Positions 10,351 to 21,982 of a stretch of DNA of 64,000 bases are shown here, one piece after another. This DNA comes from Liriodendron chinense (taxonomy: Eukaryota; Streptophyta; Magnoliopsida; Magnoliales; Magnoliaceae), in the NCBI GenBank assembly GCA_003013855.2, contig ML058433.1, positions 6,447,966 through 6,511,965 of the forward strand, read 5' to 3'. Position numbers and translations under genes: made by a program. The stretch's first letter is position 1. Each line of letters starts with the position of its first letter. Under the pieces are notes generated by a model, which saw only the letters and a program-made list of their open reading frames with translations, was not told where the DNA came from and searched no databases.

Positions 10351-13010
10351 TGAAGGCGTAGGCAGAATATTTTGATTGCCAGAATCCTCATATGAACGAG
10401 CTTTCTCCCAATCAAAAGTGGGCAAGAATAGTCAAGACATAAGCGTTAATGATGCAGACGTCAATATAGTCCCAAAAGAAAATAATAAAAAGCTCATGAA
10501 GCATGATCTTCCTCTGATCGAAGTTTCTAAAAGAAGCCAATTTGAAGAGACAGTTATCAGAGATTATCAAAAAGTAAAATGATATGGATCTCTCCTTTCG
10601 AAAGACCTTTATTGCCATCGAATGCAGCAATCGTTCCTGAAATAAGTTGCGGGAATGCAAAGTGATTACATATATATAAAGAAAGGAAGGTCGGAACCAC
10701 GAAAAAGATGATTACTGATAAATGCTCCAACATGATGAAGCCAAAGGGCAAAGAGCCAATTAAGGGCTCCCCGAACAAGAATCCCATTACGAGTCGATTA
10801 AGAACTCTATGGGTAAAGACTTTACAGGTCAACTGAGAGGCTCTGCAAATCAAGGCAGTTGAGAGAATAACCCTAAGGACAGAAAAATTAAAAGTCCTAC
10901 GGGCTAACCTCATGCGTGAGACCTACCGCTCCTATTACTACGGTAGCACCACAAGGAACATGAAAAATGTGCATAATTTGGTTCCTTGTGTATGGACTTA
11001 ATGGCATAGAAGCGAAGAAAAAGAGGGTTGCATTGCGCACCGCTGATCATGGCCAACCGTGCATAATTCTCCCCAGGTTTATGGGACCGTTTCTGGTAGT
11101 AATGGATAGGAAGGTTCAGATTCTTCCCCTATTATCGGACCGACGACCATGAATTTGGTACCCGAGGTAGCTATGAGAGTCGAAGCGGTCAACCAAAAGC
11201 GTAAAGCCTCTGAGTTCACCACCCCGGTTGCATCATTGGGCACCTTCGATAGATCGTTGGCATGGGAACTCCCCCGTAGAGGAGTGTGCTCCTTGAGGGC
11301 CACTTTCATGGCAGTGATGAGTACCCCATGAGGGTCAACCACGCATGAGACCAACGCTCCAACTACTCATGAGCTTAAACTGTGCTTCTATTAGAGGCGC
11401 ATACTAACAGAACTTTAATGTAGTTCCGTCCATCATAAAGAAAAAGGAACAAAACATAAAATCCTGCATAGCTAAAAAGAGAAAACAAACGAATATTATA
11501 ATGAAATATTCACATGCCATAACAACATGTTTATAGAAAAATTCTCTTGTAATTATATATTGTGGAAATTGCATATCCTATGATATTGTCAAGTACCTTA
11601 AATTGACAGGAAACATATATGAATAATTTTCCTTATACAAGGCTTTATTATATCATTAACAATACAGGCTATATGGAATTATATCAGCTCTGAAAATTGT
11701 ATATATCATTTTATAGTATTCCTCAGCATTATTTATGCTATATGAAATTCTGATTATTGAAGATATTCTTTGAAGTATTCGACATATTATCGATGATATT
11801 CAACTACAGTCATCTGTGCTCTTCATTGATATTGACTCAACTTCGACTCTTGAGCCTCTTATAATGATATTATTGGCAATATTTGCCCGAGTTTGATTTG
11901 TCTCAAGTTCTTTACTCTCTTATTGAAAATTCACATTAGACCGAACCTGACTCGATTACAGTTATTTGACTATCGGATACACTCGTTGAGGTCGACTATT
12001 TATTCATGAAAACCGAAGCTTATAAAGGAATAACAACATTCTCATTGGTCTTTATGTCCTAAGATTAATTTTTATGATATGCGACAACTTTAGTATTTTG
12101 AATCAATCTATATACATATCAGTATGCGAGATGTGATATTGCTTGGGGCAATCTCTGTTTTACATTGAGAACATGATCTTAGAAAATATATTGGCAACAG
12201 TTATATGTGCACTCCCAAACTTATACAGAAAGATATTCTCCAAAGGGAAAGGTGATCGAAGTTATCACCATATCATGAGTTGATGAAAGAATTAAGCAAG
12301 TGCCGTAAAGCATGAAGCAAGGTTGTCAAAATGAAAGGGAAGTAACCTTTACACGTGAACATTATATTTATTTCATTTAAAGAAATACGAAATACATAAA
12401 ATATATAGTCAAAATTCAAATATAGTCAAAAGTAAAGATATTAATGATTATTTCTTGGATGCTAGAAAATTCTAAACTTAACTTTAAAGTTAAGAAGCAC
12501 AAGATTGGACTCATCCAAAGAGAGAGAAGTCACAAGTTCGTTAGCATCAAAAGCAGCTCTAGTCAATGCTGACCTATCACTAAAAAAGACAAATGAGGCA
12601 ATTAGGAACTGGAAGAGCTTCTAACATCCTCGTCATTGCTACTGCTATTGTTCGAGCCTTAAAGGCGGCAAGGAGTTCAAAAATGTTCTTCTTCAGCATC
12701 TCCACTTTCGCCTCTATGGTCAATTCTTGAGAAGTAATGTTCAGCAAGGCTTAGATGCACTTTTGGTCTTCCTTCTTGAATTACGTCCTCGTCAAGGCTG
12801 CTTCGAAGAGTGTTGCTAAACTCCTCAAGAACGATGAGCAGCATCCAGAATCAAAGGATATGATGAAGCCGTCAATGAACCATCACAGAACAAGAAATCA
12901 TGGCTGCATAGCTAGATGGATGGATTGTTCCTTTGCATTATATTTGAAGAAGTCGATCCACTTCAGCTTTGTTTTTGAAGAACTCATTCAAGGAGGATTA
13001 AGGGGGCATC
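10351..13010 (+). other. D 3' noncoding region
   Basis: The first kilobase matches E's 3' untranslated region (for example GCTAACCTCATGCGTGAGACC, 10903 onward). From 11400 it is AT-rich with nothing recognised. Around 12480-12830 the minus strand reads ELTIEAKVEMLKKNIFELLAAF, a possible coiled-coil remnant of an antisense accessory ORF (weak). The stretch ends with purine tract AAGGGGGCATC. Confidence 0.6.
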
Positions 13011-13771
13011 TGTTGAGACATAAAAAATGAAGAAATAAGAAAAAGAAAAGATTCAAGAGAGATTCAGAAAGAAAGTAGAAGAAAAGAAGGAAAGTGCAGG
13101 AAATGTGCACTTGCCGGCGCGGAAAGCATATGTTTGGTGGGCTGCACTTGATGCGGAAATGGCCGCATTTGCCTATAAATACCCCCCTTGAGGTCTTCAT
13201 TTGGCATTTGATTCTGAAGTTCAGAGCTCTAAAGGTTCAGAGGTACGGAGCAGACCTCGAGTTCTCTTATTCTTGGGTCTAAGGCACGAAGTGCGGACCC
13301 CGAGGACAAAAGATGAACAAGGGAGAGATGCTGCCGGATTGAAGAAAGTGAAGAGAGAAGACTAGAAGAGTTGGTCAGGATGATGCTTGCCGCGAGTCAC
13401 GTAAAGCTCTCTAAAGGATATTTGTTCTTCACTTTTGTGAAGGATACATGAAGGCTCCTGAATCTTTGTTTTCTTTCCAAGCAGATGGCTAAATTCCATG
13501 ATGCTTTGGCTAGGTTATTTCCCTGTCATCGAGACAGGATGAAAGAATAATACAGCGAAGCTCTGCTGAAATCACTTTCTGAATATACTTCATTTTAGCA
13601 TAATGTACAATCTATTCTAGAATCAAGTGATGATGTAAATATGGAATATATGAAGAACTCAGTAAATGAACAAAATGAAATGATGAATGCTCTTCTATCT
13701 CTCTTGTCTAATATTGGAATGTGACTCTTGATTTTCCCATATTACAACAAAGCAATTTGGTTGTGTAAACA
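13011..13771 (+). repeat. D 3' LTR
   Basis: A complete 761-bp LTR, TGTTGAGACAT to GTGTAAACA, with TATAAATACCCC at about 13174. It defines the full LTR length of the family to which E belongs. A GGCGCGGAAAGC motif lies about 65 bp before the TATA box. Confidence 0.88.
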
Positions 13772-13855
13772 TCGGGCGATTGATCTACAGGCTCCATCGA
13801 TCAATTGCTCAGGCTGGGAGATCAATCGCTCAAGTTGGGAGATCAATCTCTCAGG
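13772..13855 (-). repeat. C 5' LTR, piece 2
   Basis: An 84-bp strip with GCGATTGATCTACAGGCTCCATCGATCAATT, matching the C 3' LTR at about 6058-6125. It lies between D and B and ends with the TCAGG duplication. Confidence 0.85.
13851..13855. repeat. Target site duplication of B (left copy)
   Basis: TCAGG; the partner is at 32713-32717, inside C's LTR. Confidence 0.92.
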
Positions 13856-15387
13856 TGTTGAGCTCTTAAACATGTATATTCTAACCCCATTATATCACTA
13901 ACTATGCATGATTCGCATGTTTAAAGACTATCCTAATGCATGGTTTTGGTGATTGTTGGAATGAGAGAGAGTTCACTCAACTGGTGGCTGAAAGACTATA
14001 ATTAGAAGCTAGTTGATGGAGATCAAGGTGGGCCAAAGAATAAGGGAGAGAAGGAGAGAAGAAAGAGAATGAAATGCCAAGGAGGCCATGACCGGTCTTG
14101 ACTGGTCAACCAACCTCATGAATCACTCCAGCAACTGTTGGAGGTCACTAGCCAATAGGTCTGACTGGTCTTGACCGGTCGGCCATAGCCCCCAGTCCCT
14201 CTCTACACTCTCTGGACATTCACTAGATAGGTCCGACCGGTCAAGACCGGTCATCCAGCCCAGTCCGACTGGTGATGACCGGTCGGCCACTTGTATTCTG
14301 CTGATATAGTAGCTTGCTCAGCAAGCCCAGATTTTCGAGGCGCAATTGCGTAAGAACCTCCGATTTTTGGAACTTTCTGAGTTGTTAGAGCTCCAAATCT
14401 ATAAAATGGTACCTAGGTTCATTCCTAGGGCATCCTTGAAGAGATCTACTACGGTGGGAGGTGGCGAAAGACGGATTCGGAGTTCTACAACTCCCTTCTC
14501 TAGTTTTCTTTCTAGTTTTCATGTTTTGAGTTGATTTCATGTTTCCTTTAATCATGATCGGCTAAACCTTTTAGCTAAGGCTAAGAGGTGAAGCTTGTAG
14601 TGAATCTAAGATGCTTTAATTCATTTTATATGGTTTCAAGTTGAATTCTTATTGAAGAACAAAGGTTTATGGAAGTTTGAATAAAGTTCTAAGTAGTTTT
14701 TCTTAATATTAAGATTGCTCATGGATGTTTGGAAGAATTGCTTTAGTTCTTAATTGTTTTGCTTGGATTTAGACCTGTACGCTCTGAGGAATCGGATTCA
14801 AGACGCACTAAACTTGGATCCTCATGTGGGAACTTCAAACCAAAGTTCTACCTTTTGTTCTAAAGTCTAATTTAGGTGTTGCTTATGCATGTGATTTGAA
14901 TGAAGTTTGAATCATGATACAGTTAAGCTTTGTGACAGGGTTTGATGATTATTATGATTGTGATCTTAACCTATTGGAACTAGGATTAACCTATGCAATT
15001 GAGTGTGCTCAAGTCCTAACATGAATTGAGGGAATTATGTTTATAAACAACACATGAATTGGATTGTTTTGATGAATAACCGCTCTATCATTCGACTAGA
15101 TAGGATTTGATTTCGATTCTAGTTGTCTAATTGGGAAATCACAACGAATTATGCATCAATGATTGCTACAAATGGATCCTTAAACCCCTAGTACTCGTTT
15201 ATATTAATTACATTCATTTTTAATTACAGATTCTCATCTATATCAAATTACCCAAAATCCGTTTAGTTTGCATCAATTAGAGAATATTGGAAGTTGTTTT
15301 ATGAATTCCTAAATAAGTCCCTGAGAACGATCTCGGTCACTACCGAATTATTACTACATCGCAACCCTACACTTGGGGAAGCGATCA
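13856..15387 (+). repeat. B 5' LTR
   Basis: 1,532 bp, TGTTGAGCTC to GAAGCGATCA (the partner ends GCGAACA). A GACCGGTC-type cluster lies at 14090-14290, the TATA-like box TATAAAATGG at about 14400, and the hairpin CCTTTTAGC-TAAG-GCTAAGAGG (one G-U pair) at 14567-14588. Confidence 0.94.
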
Positions 15388-15393
15388 AGTTTT

Positions 15394-15411
15394 TGGCATC
15401 GCTGCCGGGGA
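15394..15411 (+). promoter_or_regulatory. B primer binding site (tRNA-Asp type)
   Basis: TGGCATCGCTGCCGGGGA, six bases after the LTR, with three differences from the tRNA-Asp complement. Confidence 0.85.
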
Positions 15412-15580
15412 TTTTTCATAAAATTTCTGAAAATGGTTTTTATTTGAGATTTTTAGGTGTCATTACTAACTTAGTTTGCTTTGTTTTGTTTTATTTTTTT
15501 AGGGATTCTAGGAGTCGAAGTAGTCACTTCAATCAGGTTTTTCTAACTCTTTTTAATCTTTTAATTATTTTTGAGATTTG
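15412..15580 (+). other. B leader up to the A insertion
   Basis: Noncoding leader. It contains a TTTTTTTAGGGATTCTAGGAG segment resembling a splice acceptor and ends with the ATTTG duplication (15576-15580; partner 25873-25877). Confidence 0.7.
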
Positions 15581-15818
15581 TGTTGAGCTCTTAATTGTAC
15601 ATATTCTAACCCCAATTCATCATTCATTATGCAAGGTTTTCATGATGTATAGACTAATCTAATGCATGGATTTGTGATTGTAGGGATGAGAGAGAGAATT
15701 CATCAATTGGAGACTTAGAGTCACCATTTACAAGCGAAGAAGATCAAAGGACTAAGCGTCAAAGGATGAAAGAAAGAAGTCAGAGAAAAGAAGAAAGAAA
15801 GCAGAAGAATGTGCCCAA

Positions 15819-16060
15819 GACCGGTCGTCCGACCGGTCCGATCACTCAACAAAGGGGCCCTGCGGCCACAACTCACTGGACTGTCCAAGACCTGTCGTAC
15901 GACCTGTAGTCCACTGCTCAGACCGGTCGTGCGATCGGTCCTTGAATTAAATTTGTGGGCTCGAAATTTCTCAAAACTCTCTAGACGTTTTTCGCACTTT
16001 TGCGACCGGTCGTCCGACTGGTCATCTAGGAGCTTAGACCGGTTGTGCGACCGGTTGTCT
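15819..16060 (+). promoter_or_regulatory. A LTR GACCGGTC inverted-repeat cluster
   Basis: GACCGGTC palindromes at 15819, 15831, 15921 and 16004, plus degenerate copies, often paired as GACCGGTCG-NN-CGACCGGTC. They lie about 100-340 bp upstream of the TATA box. The 3' LTR copy spans about 24554-24810. Confidence 0.7.
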
Positions 16061-16322
16061 GCGTAACTGGGCGTGTTCTACAAGCTCCGAATTTCTCTAC
16101 GCACTGCGTATCCTTACGCAAATTCTGAAAGATTCTGACGCTGCGGAGCTTCCCCACTATAAAAGGACACCTAGGGATCGTTCCTAGGGCATCTTAGAAG
16201 GGATTGAGCACGGGGGGAGACCACGGAGTCGATTTCGAAGTTCTACAACTCTTCCTAGTTTGCTTTCTAGTTTTATGTTTTTTTAGTTATTTTCATGTTT
16301 CCTTGGATCATGAACAGCTAAA

Positions 16323-16344
16323 CCTCTTAGCTAGGGCTAAGAGG
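16323..16344 (+). other. Conserved LTR hairpin (A)
   Basis: CCTCTTAGC-TAGG-GCTAAGAGG, a perfect 9-bp stem 164 bp after the TATA box. The 3' LTR copy is at 25068-25089. Confidence 0.75.
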
Positions 16345-17132
16345 TGAAGCTTGTAGTAAATCTAAGATGTTTCAATTCGTTTGATTTGGTTTTAAGTTGG
16401 ATTTCTATTGAAGAACAATGGTTTGAAGTTTACTTCAGGTACTAAGTAGTTTTCATAGTCTTGTGATGACTCATGGATGTTTGGAAGGATTGCTTGAGTT
16501 CTTAATTGTTGTGAACTAGTCTAGACCTGTATGATCCGAGGAATTGGAATACGCTCTAGATCTATGATCTTCATGTGGGAGCTTCTTACCAAAGTTCTAT
16601 TTTTCTGGAAATTCTGAAGTATGTGAGACTATGCATGTGATTTGAATCAAGTTCAAATCATGATCTAGTTTTGTCTTGTGACAGGATTTAATAATGGTTA
16701 TGATTGTGATCTTAGCCTATTGGAATTAGGACTGACCTATGCAATTGAGTATGCTCGTCCTAGCTTGCATTGAGTGAATCATATACATTGATCTTACATA
16801 TGGTAGATTATTTGGTTTAATTGTTCTATCATCCGACTAGATAGATCTTAATTTTGATTCTAGTTGAGAAAGTGAGAAACCATAGCGAATTGAGCATCAA
16901 GGGTGCTACAAGTAGATCCTCGAACCCCTAGTGCCTTTTAATTAATTGATTACCTTTAGTTTAGTTCAAAATCACTATTTACATCAATCTTCTACAAATC
17001 TGTTTGTTAGCTTTTTAGTAGAACTATTAGAAGTGTTTGTGGATTCTTACATAAGTCCCTATGGATCAACCTCGGTCCTACCAAGATTATTACTACATCG
17101 CAACCCTACACTTGGGGAAGCGAACAAGTTTT

Positions 17133-17150
17133 TAATGCCGTTGCCGGGGA
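17133..17150 (+). promoter_or_regulatory. A primer binding site (tRNA-Asp type)
   Basis: TAATGCCGTTGCCGGGGA. The last 13 bases match the tRNA-Asp complement; the first few have decayed. Confidence 0.85.
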
Positions 17151-17698
17151 CTTTGACGGTTTTTCACAAAATTTCTGAAAATAGTATCTATTTAGGATTT
17201 TTAGAATTCTAGTATTAACTTATTTGTTTTATTTTGCTTTTTCTCTTTTGCAGGGATTTTAGGAAGTTGAAGAAGACATAAGAATCTCGAGTGTTCAAAT
17301 CAGGTTCTATCTTTCTAAACCTTACTCTTCTTCCTCCCCTAATCTTTCCTATTCATCTCTTGTAGAGTGGGTGGAGACTCCTTTTTGGATCTCTAATAGG
17401 TAGGCCTTGTGCCGCCTGGATTCCTATTGGTCGGCATTGCCGTCTTGGATCACCTTGTGTTCAGAGATTTCTCTTCTCACCTCTACTCCTCTTTCTTCTT
17501 TTTCTGCACTTTTCTCAAAAGATTCAAAGAGTGGGTGGGGAGTTCTTTGAACCCATATTGACCAGGAGAAATCAGTCTCTATCCTTGCTTCTGGCTCAGC
17601 CATTGCAAGACACCTTGTGCTTCGGTCTTAGAGAAGAAGAGTAAAGAAAGGAATGAAGAATTCTTCTTTCTTTCTTGCTTCATACTTTTAGGATTTGC
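17151..17698 (+). other. A leader between primer site and gag
   Basis: A 548-bp pyrimidine-rich leader without an ORF. CTCTTTTGCAG at about 17244 and ACTTTTAG at 17683 look like splice acceptors. Splicing or internal ribosome entry cannot be judged from sequence. Confidence 0.6.
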
Positions 17699-18970
17699 AT
17701 GCCACATTGGGCTCGGGACTCCAATAACCAACTCATTAGTGAAGGGGAAATAGTTGAAGGAATTGACAGAGAACCACGTGCTAGGAGACATCTAAATCTC
17801 TAATTTTGTCTAAAAATATGGCTGTAAATCAACCCAATTCAATGGCCAATCAAAATCTGGGCCAAAACCAAACCGAAACAGGAGAGAATGTGGTTGAGAA
17901 TGTTCCCCGACCAAGAACATTACATGATTACTTGCAACCAGCAAGAGCGAGCACCCCCTCATGCATAGTCTTTCCATAAAATGTAGGGATGTAGATTTGA
18001 AACCGGGAGTAATCCAACTCCTCCCGAGATTCCATGGCTTAGACAATGAAAGTGCCTATCAATACCTTAAGGAATTTGATGAGGTAATAACCCCATGCAC
18101 TTTGCAAACGTAACTGATAATGTGGTGAGGCTTAAATTATTTCCATTTACTCTTAAAGATAAAGCTAAAGGTTGGCTTCATGCATTAAGGCCAAGATCAA
18201 TTGGTGCATGGACTGATATGCATAGGAAGTTCATTAAAAAGTTCTTCCCTACCCACAAAACGAACATGTTGAGGTGCTTTATCATGAATTTTGCCTAAAA
18301 TGAAGATGAAACCTTCTTCCAATGTTGGGAGAGGTTTAAGGACTTATTAAATGCATGCCCACATCATGGCTATGAAATTTGGCGGGTTATAAGCTTTTTC
18401 TATAAAGGACTAACTTCACCCATGCGCCAATTCGTAGAGATGATGTGTAATGGGGAGTTCATGAATAAGGAAGCCGAGGAAGCATGGGACTATTTGGAGG
18501 AATTAGCTGAGAATGCACAGTCTTGGGATACATCTAAACCAACAAATTTCAAGACTAGCCAACAAAAGGAAAAATGAGGAATTTATGTCCTATCAGAAGA
18601 GGATAGCATAAGTGCACGTGTGGCTAGCCTCACAAGAAAAGTCGAGGCCATGGAATTAAAGAAAGGAGAGACGATCAACTCTAATGATGTTGAAACTGTT
18701 TGTGGAATTTGTGCCGGAAATCAACATATAACACAAGATTGTCCCACAATTTCAGCGGTTCAAGACATCTTACAAGAACAAACAAATGCCATAAACAGTT
18801 ATCAACGGCAATTTGGTGCTCCAAACTCAAACACGTTTAATTCAAGTTAGAAGAACCATCCCAACTTCAGTTGGAGGAATGGACCCACTGCGAATGCAAA
18901 CAATATCCCTCAAGCTCAACCTTTACTAGGTCCATCCCTAAACATTATACCAAAAGCTACGCTAGAGGAG
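17699..18970 (+). pseudogene. gag: A gag, N-terminal and capsid part
   Basis: Structural protein that forms the retrotransposon particle. I place the start at 17699 because the product (MPHWARDSNNQLISEG) matches the starts of gag in B (25879) and F (38118). Then come a stop, RTLHDYLQPARASTPSC (about 17915), a capsid region (LKLFPFTLKDKAKGWLHALRP near 18135; PHHGYEIW near 18360; MRQFVEMMCNGEFMN) and a CCHC zinc knuckle CGICAGNQHITQDC near 18700, an RNA-binding site for packaging. At least four stops or frameshifts. The knuckle itself is intact, unlike B and F. Confidence 0.88.
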
Positions 18971-20551
18971 ATGTTGGGTGCATTCGTATCGGTTCAAGCT
19001 GAATATAACAAGACTAATTCTCTGAAAATAGATGGGTTCATGCAAGAGCAATTGAAATTTAATCAAAGTTCAACTCAAGCCATCAATGACTTGAAAACTT
19101 CAATGGCTAGAGTTGAATCTCACCTCAGTGTTAGGGAGAAAGGCACACTTCATGCCCAACCTCTTCCTAACCCGAGAACCCAATTTGAGATACAAGACAC
19201 AAGCTCATCCTCCCAACATACGGAGCATGTTCAAGCTATCACCACTTTGAGAAGTGGGAAAATAATTGATAAATCTAATCCGGTGAAAGCCCCAAAGCCT
19301 AAGGATCCGAAAAATTTCAAAGAGGATGATAGCTCAAATAGCACTCCACAAGAGAAAGAACTGGAAAGGCAATACAAGCTGGTTGCCCCATTTCCCCAAA
19401 GGTTGATTTCACCCAAACCTTTAGACAAAAACCTGGAAATTTTAGAGGTTTTCAAGCAGGTGAAGATCAACATTCCGTTGTTGGATGCCATAAAGCAAAT
19501 ACTATCCTACACCAAATTTCTAAAGGAATTGTGCACAATCAAAATGAAACACAATGTTCACAACAAAGTACTTTTGACTGAGAATTTGAGCGCTATTATC
19601 AAACAAGAGGTGCCCCAAAAATACAAGGATCCGGGTAGTCCAACCATCTCATGTATCATAGGAGACTACCGGATTAAACAAGCCTTACTCGATTTAGGGG
19701 CAAGTGTGAACCTCATTCTATACTCGGTTTATGAACAACTTGGGTTAGGTGAATTAAAACCCACCAAAAACACACTCCAACTTGCTGATAGATCTATTCG
19801 TATACCGAGAGGAGTGATTGAGGATATTTTAGTCCAAGTTGATAAATTCTACTACCCAGTAGACTTTATTGTCTTGGATACACATCCCGTGATAGGTACC
19901 GATGCTCAAATTTCTGTCATACTTGGCCGCCCTTTTCTAGCTACTTCCAATGCGATTATCAATTGTAGAAACGGGCTTGTACAAATGTCCTTTGGAAATA
20001 TGACACTTGAGCTGAATATATTTGATTTATGCAAACAACCACGGGAAGTTGATGAGGAGATCCACGAGATAAACTTGATTGAATCATTCATGGAGGAGAC
20101 TTTCCCCTCAACATTATATTCCGACCCTTTGGAGGCATTTGTGGCCCACTTTCATGAGATAAATGATGACACAATACGAGAGATGGATGCCATTTTAGAT
20201 GTGATGCCGATGCTTGATAACAAAAGATGGAGGGTCCTATTTGCGCCTTTACCCGTAAACGAGAACAAGCCCCTCCCATCCTATATCAAGGCACCAACAC
20301 TTGACCTAAAACCATTACCAAGTGAGTTGAAATATGTCTATTTAGGTCGAGATGAGACATATCCGGTGGTGATTTCTTCCCACTTGGATAAGGAACAAGA
20401 GAGTAGACTAATTGCCACTGTCATAGAGCACAAGAGTGCCATTGGATGGTCAATTGCGGATCTCAAAGGCATAGACCCACTGATCGCACACACCTTGAGG
20501 AGAATGCGAAGACATCTAGGCAACCACAAAGACAACTCAATCCAAACATGA
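18971..20551 (+). pseudogene. A gag C-terminus, protease and start of RT
   Basis: The longest open frame of element A (526 codons). Residues 1-70 are a Gln-rich gag tail (QEQLKFNQSSTQAINDLK, then SMARVESHLSVREKG). About residue 165 begins the segment before protease (RLISPKPLDKNLEI). The aspartic protease motif DLGASVNLI lies near residue 240, followed by PVILGRPFLATSNA, the usual retropepsin flap and ILGRPFL region. The linker is acidic. The frame is lost near 20480, just where HRIHLEENAK should begin the RT. Protease would cleave Gag-Pol; the catalytic Asp is present. Confidence 0.9.
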
Positions 20552-21982
20552 AGGATGTGGTTAAGGCCAAAGTGGTGAAACTATTGGATGTGGGTATTAT
20601 TTACCCAATTTCCGTAGTCAATGGGTGAGCCCAACTCAAGTGGTGCCTAAGAAATCCGGAATAACCATCGTAGCCAATGCCAATAATGAACTCGTACCAA
20701 CCAGAGTCACTACCGGTTGGAGAATGTGCATTGACTACAGGAAGCTAAATACTGTCACGAGGAAAGACCACTTCCCCTTACCGTTTGTTGATCAAATTTT
20801 AGAAAGGTTGGCGGGTCATTCCCATTTTTGCTTCCTTGGTGGCTATTCAGGGTACAACCAAATAAAGATCGCCCTTGAAGACCAAGAAAAGACTACATTC
20901 ACATGTCCATTCGGCACTTTCGCCTATCAACGGATGCCGTTTGGACTATGCAATGCCCCTGCCACTTTTCAGCGATGTATGATGAGTATCTTTTCTGATA
21001 TAATGGGGACAATTCTCGAAGTCTTCATGGATGATTTCTCAGTTTTTTGTTGTAGCTTTGATGAGTGCCTTGTGCACTTGAAATATGTGTTGAAAAGATG
21101 TGAAAAGAAGAACCTTGTGTTGAATTGGGAGAAATGTCACTTCATGGTTCAAAAGGGAATTATACTTGGTCACATCGTTTCACAAAACGGAATCAAGGTG
21201 GACAAAGCAAAAATCGATCTTATCTCTAACCTTCCACCACCGAAGAGCATACGAGATGTGCGGTCCTTTTTTGGGACACGCAGGATTTTATAGAAGGTTC
21301 TTCAGTTCACTCTCTCGTCCTTTATGTAACCTACTTCAAAAGGAGAATTCATTCGAGTGGAATGAAGATTGTCAAAATGCCTTTACCACACTCAAAGGTA
21401 TGTTGACATGTGCTCCCATAATGCAACCACCTGATTGGAGCCTTCCTTTTGAAATTATGTGCGATGCAAGCGACTATGCTATTGGGGCCGTGCTAGGCCA
21501 AAGAAAAGAGAAGAAGCCATGTGTTATCTACTATGTAAGTAAAACCTTAAACTCAGCCCAAGTAAACTATACCACCACAGAAAAAGAACTTTTAGCTGTA
21601 GTTTTTTGCCTTGGATAAGTTTAGGTCCTACGTGATTGGATCCAAGATCATCATATTCACTGACCATGCCGCGCTTAAGTACCTTCTCTCTAAGAAGGAT
21701 GCTAAACCACGGTTGTTAAGATGGATCATTTTACTCCAGAAATTTGACATAGAGATACGTGATAAGAAAGGAGTAGAAAATGTAGTGGCTGACCATCTCT
21801 CTCGACTTGTTCTCACCGATTCCCCTGAAACGACCGCGATCAATGACATGTTCCCTGATGAACAACTTTTTAAAGTCTCCCAATTGCCATGGTATGCGAA
21901 CATTGCTAACTATCTTGCTACATGTACGATTCCTACACATTGGAAAAAGCAAGATAAGGATAAGTTCTTCAATGAGGTGTGA
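20552..21982 (+). pseudogene. A reverse transcriptase and RNase H
   Basis: Athila RT: PTQVVPKKSGITIVANANNE, MCIDYRKLNTVTRKDHFPLP, YNQIKIALEDQEKTTF, PFGLCNAPATFQRC and the catalytic FMDDF near 21030. RNase H follows with Asp in CDASDYAIGAVLGQ, Glu in EKELLAVVF and Asp in IFTDHAALKYL. Frames change near 20613, 21280 and 21603, probably single-base indels, and a stop falls at 21980. All catalytic residues I can place are kept, so the damage looks like decay after insertion. Confidence 0.92.

Larger units (their letters stand above)
10102..13771 (+). mobile_element. Element D: 5'-truncated Tat retrotransposon
   Basis: Only the end of integrase, the 3' untranslated region and an intact 3' LTR remain. 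Integrase tail and 3' region are close relatives of E (42640-43900). The left junction at about 10101 has no LTR and no duplication. Part of the C LTR is missing as well, so a deletion removed D's 5' half together with adjoining C sequence. Confidence 0.85.
15581..17126 (+). repeat. A 5' LTR
   Basis: 1,546 bp, TGTTGAGCTC to GAAGCGAACA. The TATA box (CTATAAAAGG) is at about 16158. It matches 24313-25872 throughout. Confidence 0.96.

Noticed and set aside
12755..13030. 91-codon plus-strand ORF ending in the D LTR
   Set aside because: It runs across the purine tract into the LTR, has no homology and probably lies opposite remnants of an antisense accessory ORF.
15819..16060. CRISPR-like repeat array in LTRs
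   Set aside because: Repeats are short palindromes with irregular spacing in a plant retrotransposon; no cas genes, no uniform spacers.
17133..17150. Possible tRNA-related sequence at primer sites
   Set aside because: It is an 18-base complement of a tRNA 3' end, a primer binding site, not a tRNA gene.
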